Assembly: GCA_020200935.1 (NCBI GenBank)
Contig: JAIVHR010000175.1
Location: 1-22,047, forward strand
Length of the DNA stretch: 22,047 nucleotides
Reading direction: 5' to 3'
From: Sphingomonadales bacterium
GTDB taxonomy: Bacteria; Pseudomonadota; Alphaproteobacteria; Sphingomonadales; Sphingomonadaceae
In this document: positions 7,583 through 14,995 of the stretch, one piece after another
Layout: the number at the start of each line of letters is the position of its first letter
Position numbering within the stretch: position 1 is the first letter of the stretch
Made by a program: the position numbers and the translations under genes
Notes under the pieces: model-generated
Told to the model about the DNA's origin: nothing
The model's database searches: none
The model's input: the letters and a program-made list of their open reading frames with translations, nothing else

Positions 7583-8489
7583 TTACAGCTTCTCGGTCAG
7601 CTCCGGCACCGCGTTGAACAGGTCCGCCACCAGCCCGTAATCGGCGACCTGGAAGATCGGCGCGTCCTCGTCCTTGTTGATCGCGATGATCGTCTTCGAA
7701 TCCTTCATCCCGGCGAGATGCTGGATCGCGCCCGATATGCCGATCGCGATATAGACGTCCGGCGCGACGATCTTGCCGGTCTGGCCGACCTGGTAATCGT
7801 TGGGGACATATCCCGCATCGACCGCGGCGCGGCTGGCGCCGATGCCGGCGCCGAGCTTGTCGGCGAGCGGCGTGATATATTCCTCGAACTGTTCGGCGCT
7901 GCCCAGGGCGCGGCCGCCCGAGACGATGATCTTGGCGCTGGTCAGCTCAGGCCGGTCGCTCTCGGCGAGCTCTTCGGAGACGAAGCTCGACAGCCCCGCA
8001 TCGGTCGGCCCGGAGACCGCCTCGATGCTGCCCGCACCGCCCTCGGTCGCGGCTTTCTCGAAGGCCGTGCCGCGGACGGTGATGACGAGCTTGTCGTCCG
8101 AACTCTCGACGGTGGCGATGGCGTTGCCGGCATAGATCGGGCGGGTGAAGCTCTTCTCGCCCTCGACCGATAGGATGTCGGAGATCTGCATCACGTCGAG
8201 CTGCGCGGCGACGCGCGGGGCGACATTCTTGCCGGGCGCCGTAATCGCTCATCAGATCGGCGACCAGCGGGGCGCAATTTTCGGGCAGATGGTGGCCATA
8301 GGCGGCATCGTCGGCGACGAGCACCTTGCCGACTCCGGCGATCTTCGCCGCCTCTTCGGCGACGCCGCCGCAATTCTCGCCGGCGACCAGCAGATCGACC
8401 TCGCCGAGCTTGCCCGCCGCGGTGACCGTGGCGAGCGTCGCGTCGGCCATGTGGTCATTGTCATGTTCGACCCAGACGAGCGTTTTCAT
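7583..8489 (-). pseudogene. etfA: Electron transfer flavoprotein alpha subunit, frame broken by an apparent internal deletion
   Basis: EtfA binds FAD and with EtfB passes electrons from acyl-CoA dehydrogenases to ETF:quinone oxidoreductase. The N-terminal part reads in one frame from ATG 8489 (MKTLVWVEHD to LVADLMSDY, ending at 8241). The rest reads in another frame from 8233 ([19 protein letters not shown] to VPELTEKL), and includes the FAD-domain motifs [18 protein letters not shown] and GISGAIQH, all intact. Relatives recalled from sphingomonads have about ten residues between the conserved Tyr and GKN (pattern LAPAT). Here only seven bases, 8234-8240, separate them, implying loss of about 23 bases. 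The frame of the 3' part has two TGA codons just upstream of the junction, so a full-length protein cannot be made without frameshifting. It is the last gene of sucC-etfB-etfA. Either a true mutation or an assembly error. Confidence 0.85.
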
Positions 8490-8514
8490 AATTGACTTCC
8501 TCTAATCCCATTCT

Positions 8515-8595
8515 GTTTTCCTGCGAAAGCAGGAATCCAGGGCCGCAAGCGACGGGCGCTGTGGCCCTGGGCTCCTGCTTTCGCAGGAGCACACG
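8515..8595. repeat. Hairpin repeat family A, copy 2
   Basis: About 80 bases between the etfB stop and the etfA start. The arms contain TTCCTGCGAAAGCAGGAATC and GCTCCTGCTTTCGCAGGAGC, with CCAGGGCCGCAAGCGA next to the left arm and GTGGCCCTGGGCTC next to the right. This copy is close to copies 3 and 4. Being inside an operon, it could affect mRNA stability or the EtfB/EtfA ratio. Confidence 0.88.
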
Positions 8596-8599
8596 ATCT

Positions 8600-9346
8600 C
8601 TACGCGACCCCCATATCCTTCAACTTCGCCACCAAAGTATCGACGTCGGGGACGATCTCGCCGGCCTCCCGCTTGGGCGGCTCGGCGACGTTGGTCGTCG
8701 TCAACCGCGAGGCGATATCGACGCCGTAATCGCCGGGCGATTTGGTATCGAGCGGCTTCGATTTCGCCTTCATGATGTTGGGCAGCGAGGCATAGCGCGG
8801 TTCGTTCAGGCGCAGGTCGGTGGTGACGATCGCCGGCAGGCCGAGCTTGACCGTCTGCAGCCCGCCGTCGATCTCGCGCTTCACCTCGACGCTGTCGCCT
8901 TCCAACTTCACCGTGTTGGCGAAGGTGCCCTGGCCCCAGCCGAGCAAGGCGGCGAGCATCTGGCCGGTCTGGTTCGAATCGTCGTCGATCGCCTGCTTGC
9001 CGAGGATGACGAGCCCGGGGCCCTCCTCCTCGACCACCGCCTTCAAGAGCTTGGCCACGGCGAGCGGCTCGACATCCTCGTCGCTCTCGATCAGGATCGC
9101 CCGATCGGCGCCCATTGCAAGCGCGGTACGCAAGGTTTCCTGCGCCTTGGCGGGACCGATCGAGACGGCGACGATTTCCTCGGCGGTGCCGGCTTCCTTC
9201 AATCGGATCGCCTCCTCGACGGCGATCTCGTCGAACGGGTTCATGCTCATCTTGACGTTGGCGAGGTCGACCCCCGAGCCGTCGGACTTGATCCGCGGCT
9301 TGACGTTGTAATCGATCACCCGCTTGACGGGCACGAGGATTTTCAT
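8600..9346 (-). CDS. etfB: Electron transfer flavoprotein beta subunit
   Basis: A complete 248-residue EtfB/FixA-type protein. It carries [18 protein letters not shown] at the start, [19 protein letters not shown], the AMP-binding region ([28 protein letters not shown]) and the recognition loop [20 protein letters not shown], which in this family contacts the partner acyl-CoA dehydrogenases. EtfB pairs with EtfA to form the FAD/AMP-containing electron carrier of beta-oxidation. I chose the ATG at 9346, preceded by AAGGAAG a few bases upstream on the coding strand, rather than an upstream TTG at 9361 that would add five residues. The gene follows sucC and precedes etfA, with a hairpin repeat in each gap. 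If etfA is really broken, this subunit has no partner from this locus. Confidence 0.95.
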   Translation of the reverse strand: MKILVPVKRVIDYNVKPRIKSDGSGVDLANVKMSMNPFDEIAVEEAIRLKEAGTAEEIVAVSIGPAKAQETLRTALAMGADRAILIESDEDVEPLAVAKLLKAVVEEEGPGLVILGKQAIDDDSNQTGQMLAALLGWGQGTFANTVKLEGDSVEVKREIDGGLQTVKLGLPAIVTTDLRLNEPRYASLPNIMKAKSKPLDTKSPGDYGVDIASRLTTTNVAEPPKREAGEIVPDVDTLVAKLKDMGVA

Positions 9347-9363
9347 CTGCACTTCCTTCAATT

Positions 9364-9425
9364 CCGTTCGGGCTGAGCCTGCTTTAAGAACAAGGACAGC
9401 CCTTCGACAAGCTCAGGGCGACCGG
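9364..9425. repeat. Hairpin repeat family D
   Basis: Imperfect inverted repeat in the gap between sucC and etfB. The left arm (CCGTTCGGGCTGAGC, 9364-9378) pairs with the right arm (GCTCAGGGCGACCGG, 9411-9425). The string CCCTTCGACAAGCTCAGGG at 9400-9418 is, from memory, a very common intergenic motif in sphingomonads. Only one copy occurs in the window. Confidence 0.7.
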
Positions 9426-9432
9426 GAAATTT

Positions 9433-10632
9433 TCAACCCGCCTTGTTCACTTCCGCCACGATCTTCCTCGCCGCGTCGCCGAGATCGTCGGCGGGGACGA
9501 CCTTGAGGTCGCTTTCGGCGAGAATCGCCTTGCCCTTCTCGACATTGGTTCCTTCGAGCCTGACCACCAGCGGCACCGAAATCCCGACCTCCTTCGCCGC
9601 CGAGATGATCCCCTCGGCGATCGTGTCGCAGCGCATGATGCCGCCGAAGATATTGACCAGCATTCCCTCGACCGCCGGGTCCGACAGGATGATGCGGAAG
9701 GCCGCGGCGACCTTCTCCTTGTCGGCGCCGCCGCCGACATCGCAGAAATTGGCCGGGAAGGCGCCATTCAGCTTGATGATGTCCATCGTCGCCATGGCGA
9801 GCCCGGCGCCGTTGACCATGCAGCCGATATTGCCGTCGAGCTTGATATAGGCGAGGTCGTATTTCGACGCCTCGAGCTCCATCGGATCCTCTTCGCTCGT
9901 ATCGCGCAGCGCCTCCCATTCGGGATGGCGGAATTCGGCGTTCGAATCGAAGCTCATCTTGGTGTCGAGCACGAGCAGCTCCCCGTCGCCGGTCTCGACC
10001 AGCGGGTTGATCTCGAGCATCGCACAATCGTTGGCGACAAAGGCCTCGTAGAGATCGGCGCAGAGCTTGCCGCAAGCCTCGGCGAGATCGCCTTCGAGCC
10101 GCAGCGCCTCGGCCGCCCGCCGCCCATCGGCCTCGGTAAAGCCCGCGAGCGGATCGATGGTAATCGTCACGATCTTTTCGGGGGTCTCCTCGGCGACCGC
10201 CTCGATATCCATCCCGCCCTCGGTCGAGACGACCATCGCCGGGCGGCCCGACGCGCGGTCGACGAGCAGCGCCAGATAATATTCCTGCGCGATGTCGACG
10301 CCGTCGGTGACATAGAGCCGCTGGACTTCCTTGCCTTCGTCGCCGGTCTGCTTGGTGACGAGGGTGTGGCCGAGCATTTCCCCGGCGTCCTCGCGCACCT
10401 CGTCGACCGAATGGGCAAGCCGCACGCCGCCCTTGGCATCGGGCCCCAACTCCTTGAACTTGCCCTTGCCGCGCCCGCCGGCATGGATCTGCGCCTTGAC
10501 GACATAGAGCGGCCCGGGCAGCTTTTCGGCCGCCGCTACGGCTTCGGCAACGCTCGTCGCGAGATGGCCGTCGGGCACGCCGATGCCGTGTTTGGCGAGC
10601 AGTTCCTTGGCCTGATATTCGTGGATGTTCAT
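9433..10632 (-). CDS. sucC: Succinate-CoA ligase (ADP-forming) beta subunit
   Basis: A complete 399-residue SucC, which with SucD interconverts succinyl-CoA and succinate while making a nucleoside triphosphate in the TCA cycle. The N-terminal ATP-grasp domain shows [36 protein letters not shown], a nucleotide-binding stretch and LEINPLVET, a metal-site motif. The C-terminal CoA-ligase domain has [29 protein letters not shown] and [17 protein letters not shown]. Length and both ends match the family. The alpha subunit gene sucD is not in this window. The gene heads a minus-strand operon with etfB and etfA, linking the TCA cycle and acyl-CoA oxidation. No clear terminator follows; family D repeat lies between it and etfB. 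Confidence 0.97.
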   Translation of the reverse strand: MNIHEYQAKELLAKHGIGVPDGHLATSVAEAVAAAEKLPGPLYVVKAQIHAGGRGKGKFKELGPDAKGGVRLAHSVDEVREDAGEMLGHTLVTKQTGDEGKEVQRLYVTDGVDIAQEYYLALLVDRASGRPAMVVSTEGGMDIEAVAEETPEKIVTITIDPLAGFTEADGRRAAEALRLEGDLAEACGKLCADLYEAFVANDCAMLEINPLVETGDGELLVLDTKMSFDSNAEFRHPEWEALRDTSEEDPMELEASKYDLAYIKLDGNIGCMVNGAGLAMATMDIIKLNGAFPANFCDVGGGADKEKVAAAFRIILSDPAVEGMLVNIFGGIMRCDTIAEGIISAAKEVGISVPLVVRLEGTNVEKGKAILAESDLKVVPADDLGDAARKIVAEVNKAG

Positions 10633-10694
10633 GGGGCGAAAGCGCTCCGGATGTCTGGAAAACGAGTCGGCGGATGTGCCGGGCTAAAGCATAG

Positions 10695-11060
10695 TCATAC
10701 CGAGATGGAAAGCCTCGGGCGGCTCTGTTCGAGCCCGCAAGCGGCGGCCGAGCGGGCGGCGATCGCGAGTATTTCACGGTCGCGCAAGCCGCGCGTCGCC
10801 TCGACGATCTCGGCGAGGCTCATTTCCTCGACGCCGTCGTCGCGAAAGGCGGTGAGCCCGCCGAGCCGCCACATCTGGCGGTAGGTGAGCCGATCGGCGA
10901 GCCGGTCGGCCATGCAGTCGGCGAGCGGTTCGGAGAGCCCGGCCTCGAGCAAGGCGTTGCGCATGCGCTGCTCGGGCGTGCCGTAGATCAGGAACACCCC
11001 GCCGACCCCGACGGCGATGATCAGCAGGTTGACGAGCAGCAGGCGGAGCAGCTTGGGCAT
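10695..11060 (-). CDS. Small membrane-anchored protein of unknown function
   Basis: A 121-residue protein with one N-terminal transmembrane helix (LLRLLLVNLLIIAVGVGGVF, residues 4-23) and a charged helical remainder (AFRDDGVEEMSLAEIVEATR, then LRDREILAIAARSAAACGLE). Three cysteines or fewer and no catalytic motif are visible. It could be a membrane-tethered regulator or an assembly factor; I do not recognise a named family. It lies 62 bases upstream of sucC on the same strand, close enough to share a transcript, and it diverges from crtZ across the structured repeat at 11104-11301. GC-rich codon use agrees with a real gene. Confidence 0.7.
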   Translation of the reverse strand: MPKLLRLLLVNLLIIAVGVGGVFLIYGTPEQRMRNALLEAGLSEPLADCMADRLADRLTYRQMWRLGGLTAFRDDGVEEMSLAEIVEATRGLRDREILAIAARSAAACGLEQSRPRLSISV

Positions 11061-11103
11061 TCAGGCTAGATGGCCGGGCGGCGGGACGAGTGCAACGTTC
11101 TTT

Positions 11104-11301
11104 CCCCCTCCCTTTCAAGGGAGGGGCAGGGGTGGGTGCGCCTCCGGAACGGAGGCGCTCGGCTCGCAGAGCCGACAAGGGCATCGAGCCCTTGCGGTCT
11201 CTACCCCACCCTTACGTCCAGTGTCGGGTGAACAGTGCCCCGCACTGTTCAGGCCATGCCGGGGGCATGGCCGACCCGACACTCCTGAAGGGGAGGGAGT
11301 C
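11104..11301. repeat. Structured repeat family B, copy 1: cloverleaf-like module plus three-way junction
   Basis: The element has related inverted ends (11105-11117 against about 11286-11298, one mismatch). The left end also forms its own 10-bp hairpin, 11105-11114 with 11117-11126. Module 1: a stem 11130-11136 with 11205-11211 encloses three perfect hairpins: 11138-11146/11150-11158, 11159-11165/11169-11175 and 11176-11182/11188-11194. Module 2: a 9-bp stem 11221-11229/11274-11282 encloses two perfect 9-bp hairpins, 11230-11238/11242-11250 and 11252-11260/11264-11272, each with a 3-base loop. It sits between divergent genes, 34 bases before crtZ. It is not a tRNA: the loops lack TTCGA and an anticodon loop. 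Confidence 0.8.
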
Positions 11302-11334
11302 GTATCTTCCGCCCCCAATCGCTATATCTCCCCC

Positions 11335-11874
11335 ATGCACTGGGCGCTCGGCATCCTGCTCTTCCTCGCCACCATCGTCGCGATGGAGGGGTTCGCCTAT
11401 GTCGCGCATCGCTGGGTGATGCACGGGCCGGGCTGGTTCCTGCACAAGAGCCACCATCAGCCGCGCACGGGCAATTGGGAGCTCAACGATCTTTACGGCG
11501 CGATCTTCGCGATCCCCTCGATCATATTGCTGCTCGGCGGGGTGCAGCTCGGCTGGTGGCCGGGCTTCGCCTGGATCGGCGCCGGCATCGCAGGCTACGG
11601 CGCGATCTATTTCGGCTTTCACGACGTCATCGTCCACAAGCGGTTGAACCACCGTTACGTCCCGCGCTGGCGCTACATGAAGCGCATCGTCCAGGCCCAC
11701 CGCATCCACCATGTCGTCGAGACCAGGGAGGGGACGGTCAGCTTCGGCTTCCTCTGGGCGCCGAAGCCCGAGGTTCTGAAGGAGGAACTCAAGCGGCGCG
11801 AGCGGGCGGGCGTGCGGGCGCCGAATGGGGCCTCGGAAAGTGCTCCCGCGAAGGCAGGAGCCCAGGGCCGCTAA
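11335..11874 (+). CDS. crtZ: Beta-carotene hydroxylase CrtZ
   Basis: A 179-residue membrane di-iron hydroxylase that adds hydroxyl groups to the 3 and 3' carbons of beta-ionone rings, giving cryptoxanthin and zeaxanthin. The histidine clusters of the family are present in order: HRWVMH, HKSHH, HDVIVHKRLNHR and HRIHH. Hydrophobic helices lie at about 4-21, 54-71 and 75-95. The start is ATG at 11335; no ribosome binding site precedes it, but TATATC at 11324-11329 sits where a -10 box would be for a leaderless mRNA, which is speculative. The last 11 residues, [11 protein letters not shown], and the TAA stop are encoded inside repeat family A copy 3, so the natural C-terminus probably ended earlier. 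The gene lies apart from, and points toward, crtB-crtI-crtY. Confidence 0.93.
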   Translation: MHWALGILLFLATIVAMEGFAYVAHRWVMHGPGWFLHKSHHQPRTGNWELNDLYGAIFAIPSIILLLGGVQLGWWPGFAWIGAGIAGYGAIYFGFHDVIVHKRLNHRYVPRWRYMKRIVQAHRIHHVVETREGTVSFGFLWAPKPEVLKEELKRRERAGVRAPNGASESAPAKAGAQGR

Positions 11875-11918
11875 GCGATTCGTCTGCCGCCTTGGGCTCC
11901 TGCCTTCGCGGGAGCACT
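11839..11918. repeat. Hairpin repeat family A, copy 3
   Basis: About 80 bases with arms TGCTCCCGCGAAGGCAGGAG and CTCCTGCCTTCGCGGGAGCA. The left arm and the CCAGGGCCGCTAAGCGA that follows form the final codons and stop of crtZ. The right arm abuts the stop codon of the convergent macro-domain gene. As with copy 1, it lies between two convergent genes. Confidence 0.88.
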
Positions 11919-12424
11919 CATTTCAGTACGGCTTCGTATGCCGCGAGCATTTCCTCGCCGAAGCAGGCGAAGATTGCTTGCTCGATCCGGTCGTCTCGGC
12001 CGAGAAACGCCCGCACCTCGCGCACCGCGATCTCGACCGCCCGCGCGACCGGATAGCCGTAAATGCCGCAGCTGATGGCGGGGAAGGCGATGCTCCGCAC
12101 GTCATTTTCCACGGCCAGCGCGAGGCTGTTGCGGTAACAATTGGCGAGCAACTCGGGCTCGCCGCGATCGCCGCCGTGCCAGACCGGACCGACCGTGTGG
12201 ATCACATGATCGGCCGGCAGATCGAAGCCCGGGGTGATCCGCGCCTCGCCGGTCGGGCAGCCGCCGATCTCGATGCAGGCGGCGAGCAGCCTGGGCCCGG
12301 CCGCGCGGTGGATCGCCCCGTCGACCCCGCCGCCGCCGCGCAGCCCTTCGTTGGCCGCGTTGACGATCGCGTCGAGATCGAGCGTCGTGATGTCGGCTTC
12401 GATGGCGGCGATGCGGTCGGTCAT
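11918..12424 (-). CDS. Macro-domain protein, ADP-ribose/O-acetyl-ADP-ribose hydrolase
   Basis: A 168-residue single macro domain of the YmdB/MacroD type. The ADP-ribose-binding motifs are [20 protein letters not shown] (with the conserved Asn and the Gly-rich loop) and [12 protein letters not shown], with HTVGPVW between them. Proteins of this type remove mono-ADP-ribose from acidic residues or deacetylate O-acetyl-ADP-ribose in the cytoplasm. I chose the ATG at 12424, preceded by AGGGA at 12432-12436, rather than a TTG two codons upstream. The gene sits downstream of crtB on the same strand but is separated from it by repeat copy 4. It has no known part in carotenoid synthesis, so the link is probably only positional. 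Confidence 0.92.
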   Translation of the reverse strand: MTDRIAAIEADITTLDLDAIVNAANEGLRGGGGVDGAIHRAAGPRLLAACIEIGGCPTGEARITPGFDLPADHVIHTVGPVWHGGDRGEPELLANCYRNSLALAVENDVRSIAFPAISCGIYGYPVARAVEIAVREVRAFLGRDDRIEQAIFACFGEEMLAAYEAVLK

Positions 12425-12437
12425 GCGCAATCCCTAA

Positions 12438-12517
12438 TGTGTTCCTGCGAAGGCAGGAACCCAGGGCGGCAAGCGATAACGCCTGCGGCCCTAGGCTCCT
12501 GCCTGCGCAGGAGCACG
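12438..12517. repeat. Hairpin repeat family A, copy 4
   Basis: About 80 bases with arms TTCCTGCGAAGGCAGGAACC and GCTCCTGCCTGCGCAGGAGC. AGGGCGGCAAGCGATAACGC lies near the centre. Read on the minus strand, the right arm encodes the last residues of CrtB (APAQAGA) and its TAG stop. The left arm lies just upstream of the macro-domain gene's ribosome binding site. Confidence 0.88.
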
Positions 12518-13396
12518 ATTTCGTCTCAACGCTTGCGCGAAGCTCCGCACCAACCAGCGCGCCTTCTCCCCTCCCGTCGTGATCGTCCGGCTGATCAGCG
12601 CCGCTTCGCCCCGCGCGCGCACCTTGCGCGCGATATCGCCATAGATGCCCGCCGCCGCCAACACCGCCCAGGCCGAACGGAAAGGCAAGGCCGCCGTCCC
12701 GGCGCGCGCCGAAGCCTCGAACGCCTCGGCCCTGTCGCAAAGCCTCGCGACGAGCGGCACGAGCTTCGGCCGATTCTCGGCTTCCATCATCGTCTCCGGC
12801 GACAATCCCGCGTCGGCGAGCCAGGCGCGCGGCAGATAGCAGCGCCCGTTCGCCGCATCCTCGCCGACATCGCGGGCGATATTGGCGAGCTGGAAGGCGA
12901 GGCCGAGATCGTCGGCGCGGGCCAGCACTTTCTCGTCATCGATCGCTACGCCCATCACCAGCGCCATCATCTGGCCGACGACGCCGGCGACGTGATGGCA
13001 GTAGCGCAGCAGATCGTCTTCGGTCTCGGGCGCCCAACCATCGGCATCGAGCGCGAAGCCGGCGATATGATCTTCGATCATGACGCGCGGAATGGCGCAT
13101 TCTCCCGCGACGATGGCCAATCCATCGAAGGCCGGGTCGAGGGTCGCTCCGCCCGCCAGCGCCCGCTCGGTCCGTTCGCGGATCGTTGCCAGGCGCGCCT
13201 GCGGATCGGTCGGCGCCGACATGCCGTGCCCCAGCGCCTGCCCGTCGGCGAGATCGTCGCAGCGGCGGCACCAGGCATAGAGCAGCCAGGCCCGCTCGCG
13301 CGTCTCGCGGTCGAACAGCTTAGAGGCGAGCGCGAAGCTCTGCGAACCGCGCGCGATGGTGTCGCGGGCATGGGCGACGAGGGCGGTGCGATCCAC
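12491..13396 (-). CDS. crtB: Phytoene synthase CrtB
   Basis: A 301-residue squalene/phytoene synthase that joins two geranylgeranyl diphosphates to make phytoene, the first committed carotenoid step. Both magnesium-binding aspartate-rich motifs are intact: DDLAD at 47-51 and DVGED at 176-180, with GSQSFALASKLF near the start and QLANIARDVGED before the second motif. The start is GTG at 13396, giving MDRTALVAHARDTI. The final residues APAQAGA and the TAG stop come from repeat family A copy 4, so the ancestral C-terminus was probably a few residues different. The gene follows crtI on the minus strand with a family B repeat between them. The GGPP synthase gene crtE is not in the window. Confidence 0.95.
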   Translation of the reverse strand: MDRTALVAHARDTIARGSQSFALASKLFDRETRERAWLLYAWCRRCDDLADGQALGHGMSAPTDPQARLATIRERTERALAGGATLDPAFDGLAIVAGECAIPRVMIEDHIAGFALDADGWAPETEDDLLRYCHHVAGVVGQMMALVMGVAIDDEKVLARADDLGLAFQLANIARDVGEDAANGRCYLPRAWLADAGLSPETMMEAENRPKLVPLVARLCDRAEAFEASARAGTAALPFRSAWAVLAAAGIYGDIARKVRARGEAALISRTITTGGEKARWLVRSFAQALRRNRAPAQAGA

Positions 13397-13397
13397 T

Positions 13398-13509
13398 AGC
13401 CCCTCCCCTTCAGGGGAGGGGTTGGGGTGGGGCAGGTGATGCGACGGGCGCCGAAGCTCGCCGCTGCGCGTCTCGCCACCACCCCTCCCCTGAAGAGGAG
13501 GGGCTTTTC
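13398..13509. repeat. Repeat family B, copy 2, between crtI and crtB
   Basis: A shorter relative of the 11104-11301 element. The left end is CCCCTCCCCTTCAGGGGAGG followed by GGTTGGGGTGGGG; the right end is CCACCACCCCTCCCCTGAAG followed by AGGAGGGGCTTTT. The ends are inverted copies of each other. The roughly 55-base centre (13433-13485) is GC-rich and lacks the five hairpins of copy 1. Inside the crt operon it may partly end or stabilise transcripts. Confidence 0.8.
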
Positions 13510-13513
13510 TTCT

Positions 13514-14995
13514 TCACTGCCCCAGATCATCGATCATCAGCCCGGCGGTCGCCTTGGCGCTGCCGACGACGCCGGGAATGCCGGCCCCCGGATGCGTCCC
13601 GGCGCCGACGAAATAGAGATTGTCGACCACGGGATCGCGATTATGGACGCGGAAATAGGCGCTCTGCATCAAGGTCGGCTCGAGGCTGAAGGCGCTGCCG
13701 AGATGGGCGTTGAGGTCGATCGCGAAATCCTTCGGCGTGTACCAGAATTTGGTGACGATCCGCTCGCGCAGCCCGGGGATCAGCCGCGCCTCGATATGGC
13801 TCAGGATGCGATTGGCATATTCCTCGCCGATCGCGTCCCAGTCGGCCGGGAACCTGCCGAGATGCGGCACCGGCGCCAGCGCATAGAAGCTCGAATGGCC
13901 CTCGGGCGCCATGTCGGGATCGGTGACCGTCGGGTGATGCAGATAGAGCGAGAAATCGCGCGGCAGCACGCCATGCTCGTAAATGTCGGTCAGCAGCCCT
14001 TCATAGCGCGGGCCGAACAGGATCATATGGTGCGGGATGCCGGGCCAGCGCCCCTCGACACCGAAATGGACGACGAAGAGCGAGGGCGAGAAGCGCTTCT
14101 TCGCAAGACGCGCCGCCGCCCGCTCGCCGCGCTTGGTATCGGTCAGCAGATCGCGGAAGGTGTGCATGATATCGGCGTTGCTGGCGACGGCGTCGAATTC
14201 CTGCTGCCAGCCGCTCGCGCATTCGAGGCCGGTTATCCGCTCGCCCAGCGACGCGATCCGCGTCACCGGATCGCCGAGCCGGACGGTGCCGCCCTGCCGT
14301 TCGAACAATCGCACCATCGCCGCGACGAGCCGGTTGGTCCCGCCCTTGGCGAACCAGACGCCGCCCTCCTTTTCGAGCTTGTGGATCAGCGCATAGATCG
14401 CGCTGGTGGTCATCGGATTGCCGCCGACGAGCAAGGTGTGGAAGGAGAGCGCCTGGCGCAGCCTTTCGTCGGAAACGAAGCTCGAGACCATCGAATAGAC
14501 CGAGCGCCAGGCCTGGCTGCGGGCGAGCCGCGGGGCGGCCGCGACCATCGAGCGGAATTGCAGGAACGGCACCGCGCCGAGCTTCTCGTAGCCTTCGCGA
14601 TAGACCTCGCCCGAATAATCGAGAAAGCGGCGATAGCCTTCGACATCGGCCGGATTGAGCTTCTCGATCTCCCTGGTCAGCGCGACCTCGTCATTCGAAT
14701 AGTCGAAATTGGTCCCGTCGGGCCAGTTGAGCCGGTAGAAGGGCGAAACCGGCATCAGCTCGATGTCTTTGGCCATGTCGGCGCCCGACAGCGCCCATAA
14801 TTCCTTCAGGCAATCGGGATCGGTGATCACCGTCGGCCCGGCATCGAAGGTGAAGCCGTCCTTCTCCCAGACATAGGCGCGGCCGCCCGGTCTGTCGCGC
14901 GCCTCGACGAGCGTCGTCTCGATGCCCGCCGATTGCAGCCGGATGGCGAGCGCCAGCCCGCCGAAGCCCGCGCCGATGACCGCCGCCCTGCTCAT
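13514..14995 (-). CDS. crtI: Phytoene desaturase CrtI
   Basis: A complete 493-residue FAD-dependent phytoene desaturase that introduces four double bonds and gives lycopene. The N-terminal dinucleotide-binding motif is AAVIGAGFGGLALAIRLQSA, then EARDRPGGRAYVWEKDGF and FDAGPTVITDP. The C-terminal FAD/carotenoid motif is NLYFVGAGTHPGAGIPGV, near residue 465. The ATG at 14995 overlaps the crtY stop as ATGA, which implies translational coupling. The protein end (MIDDLGQ, TGA at 13514-13516) abuts repeat family B copy 2. Gene order on the minus strand is crtY, crtI, crtB, the usual sphingomonad order. All expected segments are present, unlike in crtY just upstream. Confidence 0.97.
   Translation of the reverse strand: MSRAAVIGAGFGGLALAIRLQSAGIETTLVEARDRPGGRAYVWEKDGFTFDAGPTVITDPDCLKELWALSGADMAKDIELMPVSPFYRLNWPDGTNFDYSNDEVALTREIEKLNPADVEGYRRFLDYSGEVYREGYEKLGAVPFLQFRSMVAAAPRLARSQAWRSVYSMVSSFVSDERLRQALSFHTLLVGGNPMTTSAIYALIHKLEKEGGVWFAKGGTNRLVAAMVRLFERQGGTVRLGDPVTRIASLGERITGLECASGWQQEFDAVASNADIMHTFRDLLTDTKRGERAAARLAKKRFSPSLFVVHFGVEGRWPGIPHHMILFGPRYEGLLTDIYEHGVLPRDFSLYLHHPTVTDPDMAPEGHSSFYALAPVPHLGRFPADWDAIGEEYANRILSHIEARLIPGLRERIVTKFWYTPKDFAIDLNAHLGSAFSLEPTLMQSAYFRVHNRDPVVDNLYFVGAGTHPGAGIPGVVGSAKATAGLMIDDLGQ

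Noticed and set aside
6346..7617. Plus-strand open frame of 423 codons opposite the DUF2235 gene
   Set aside because: The minus-strand protein has clear family motifs; the plus-strand product has none.
11130..11211. Cloverleaf-like fold as a possible tRNA
   Set aside because: There is no TTCGA loop, no 7-base anticodon loop, two of the hairpins have 3-base loops, and the outer stem sequence belongs to a repeat also found near 13398.
2412..12517. Regularly recurring repeats as a CRISPR array
   Set aside because: Copies are palindromic, kilobases apart in three of four intervals, and separated by genes, not short spacers.
11825..14800. Long plus-strand open frames opposite crtB and crtI
   Set aside because: They lie antisense to complete, motif-bearing crt genes and show no recognisable protein features.
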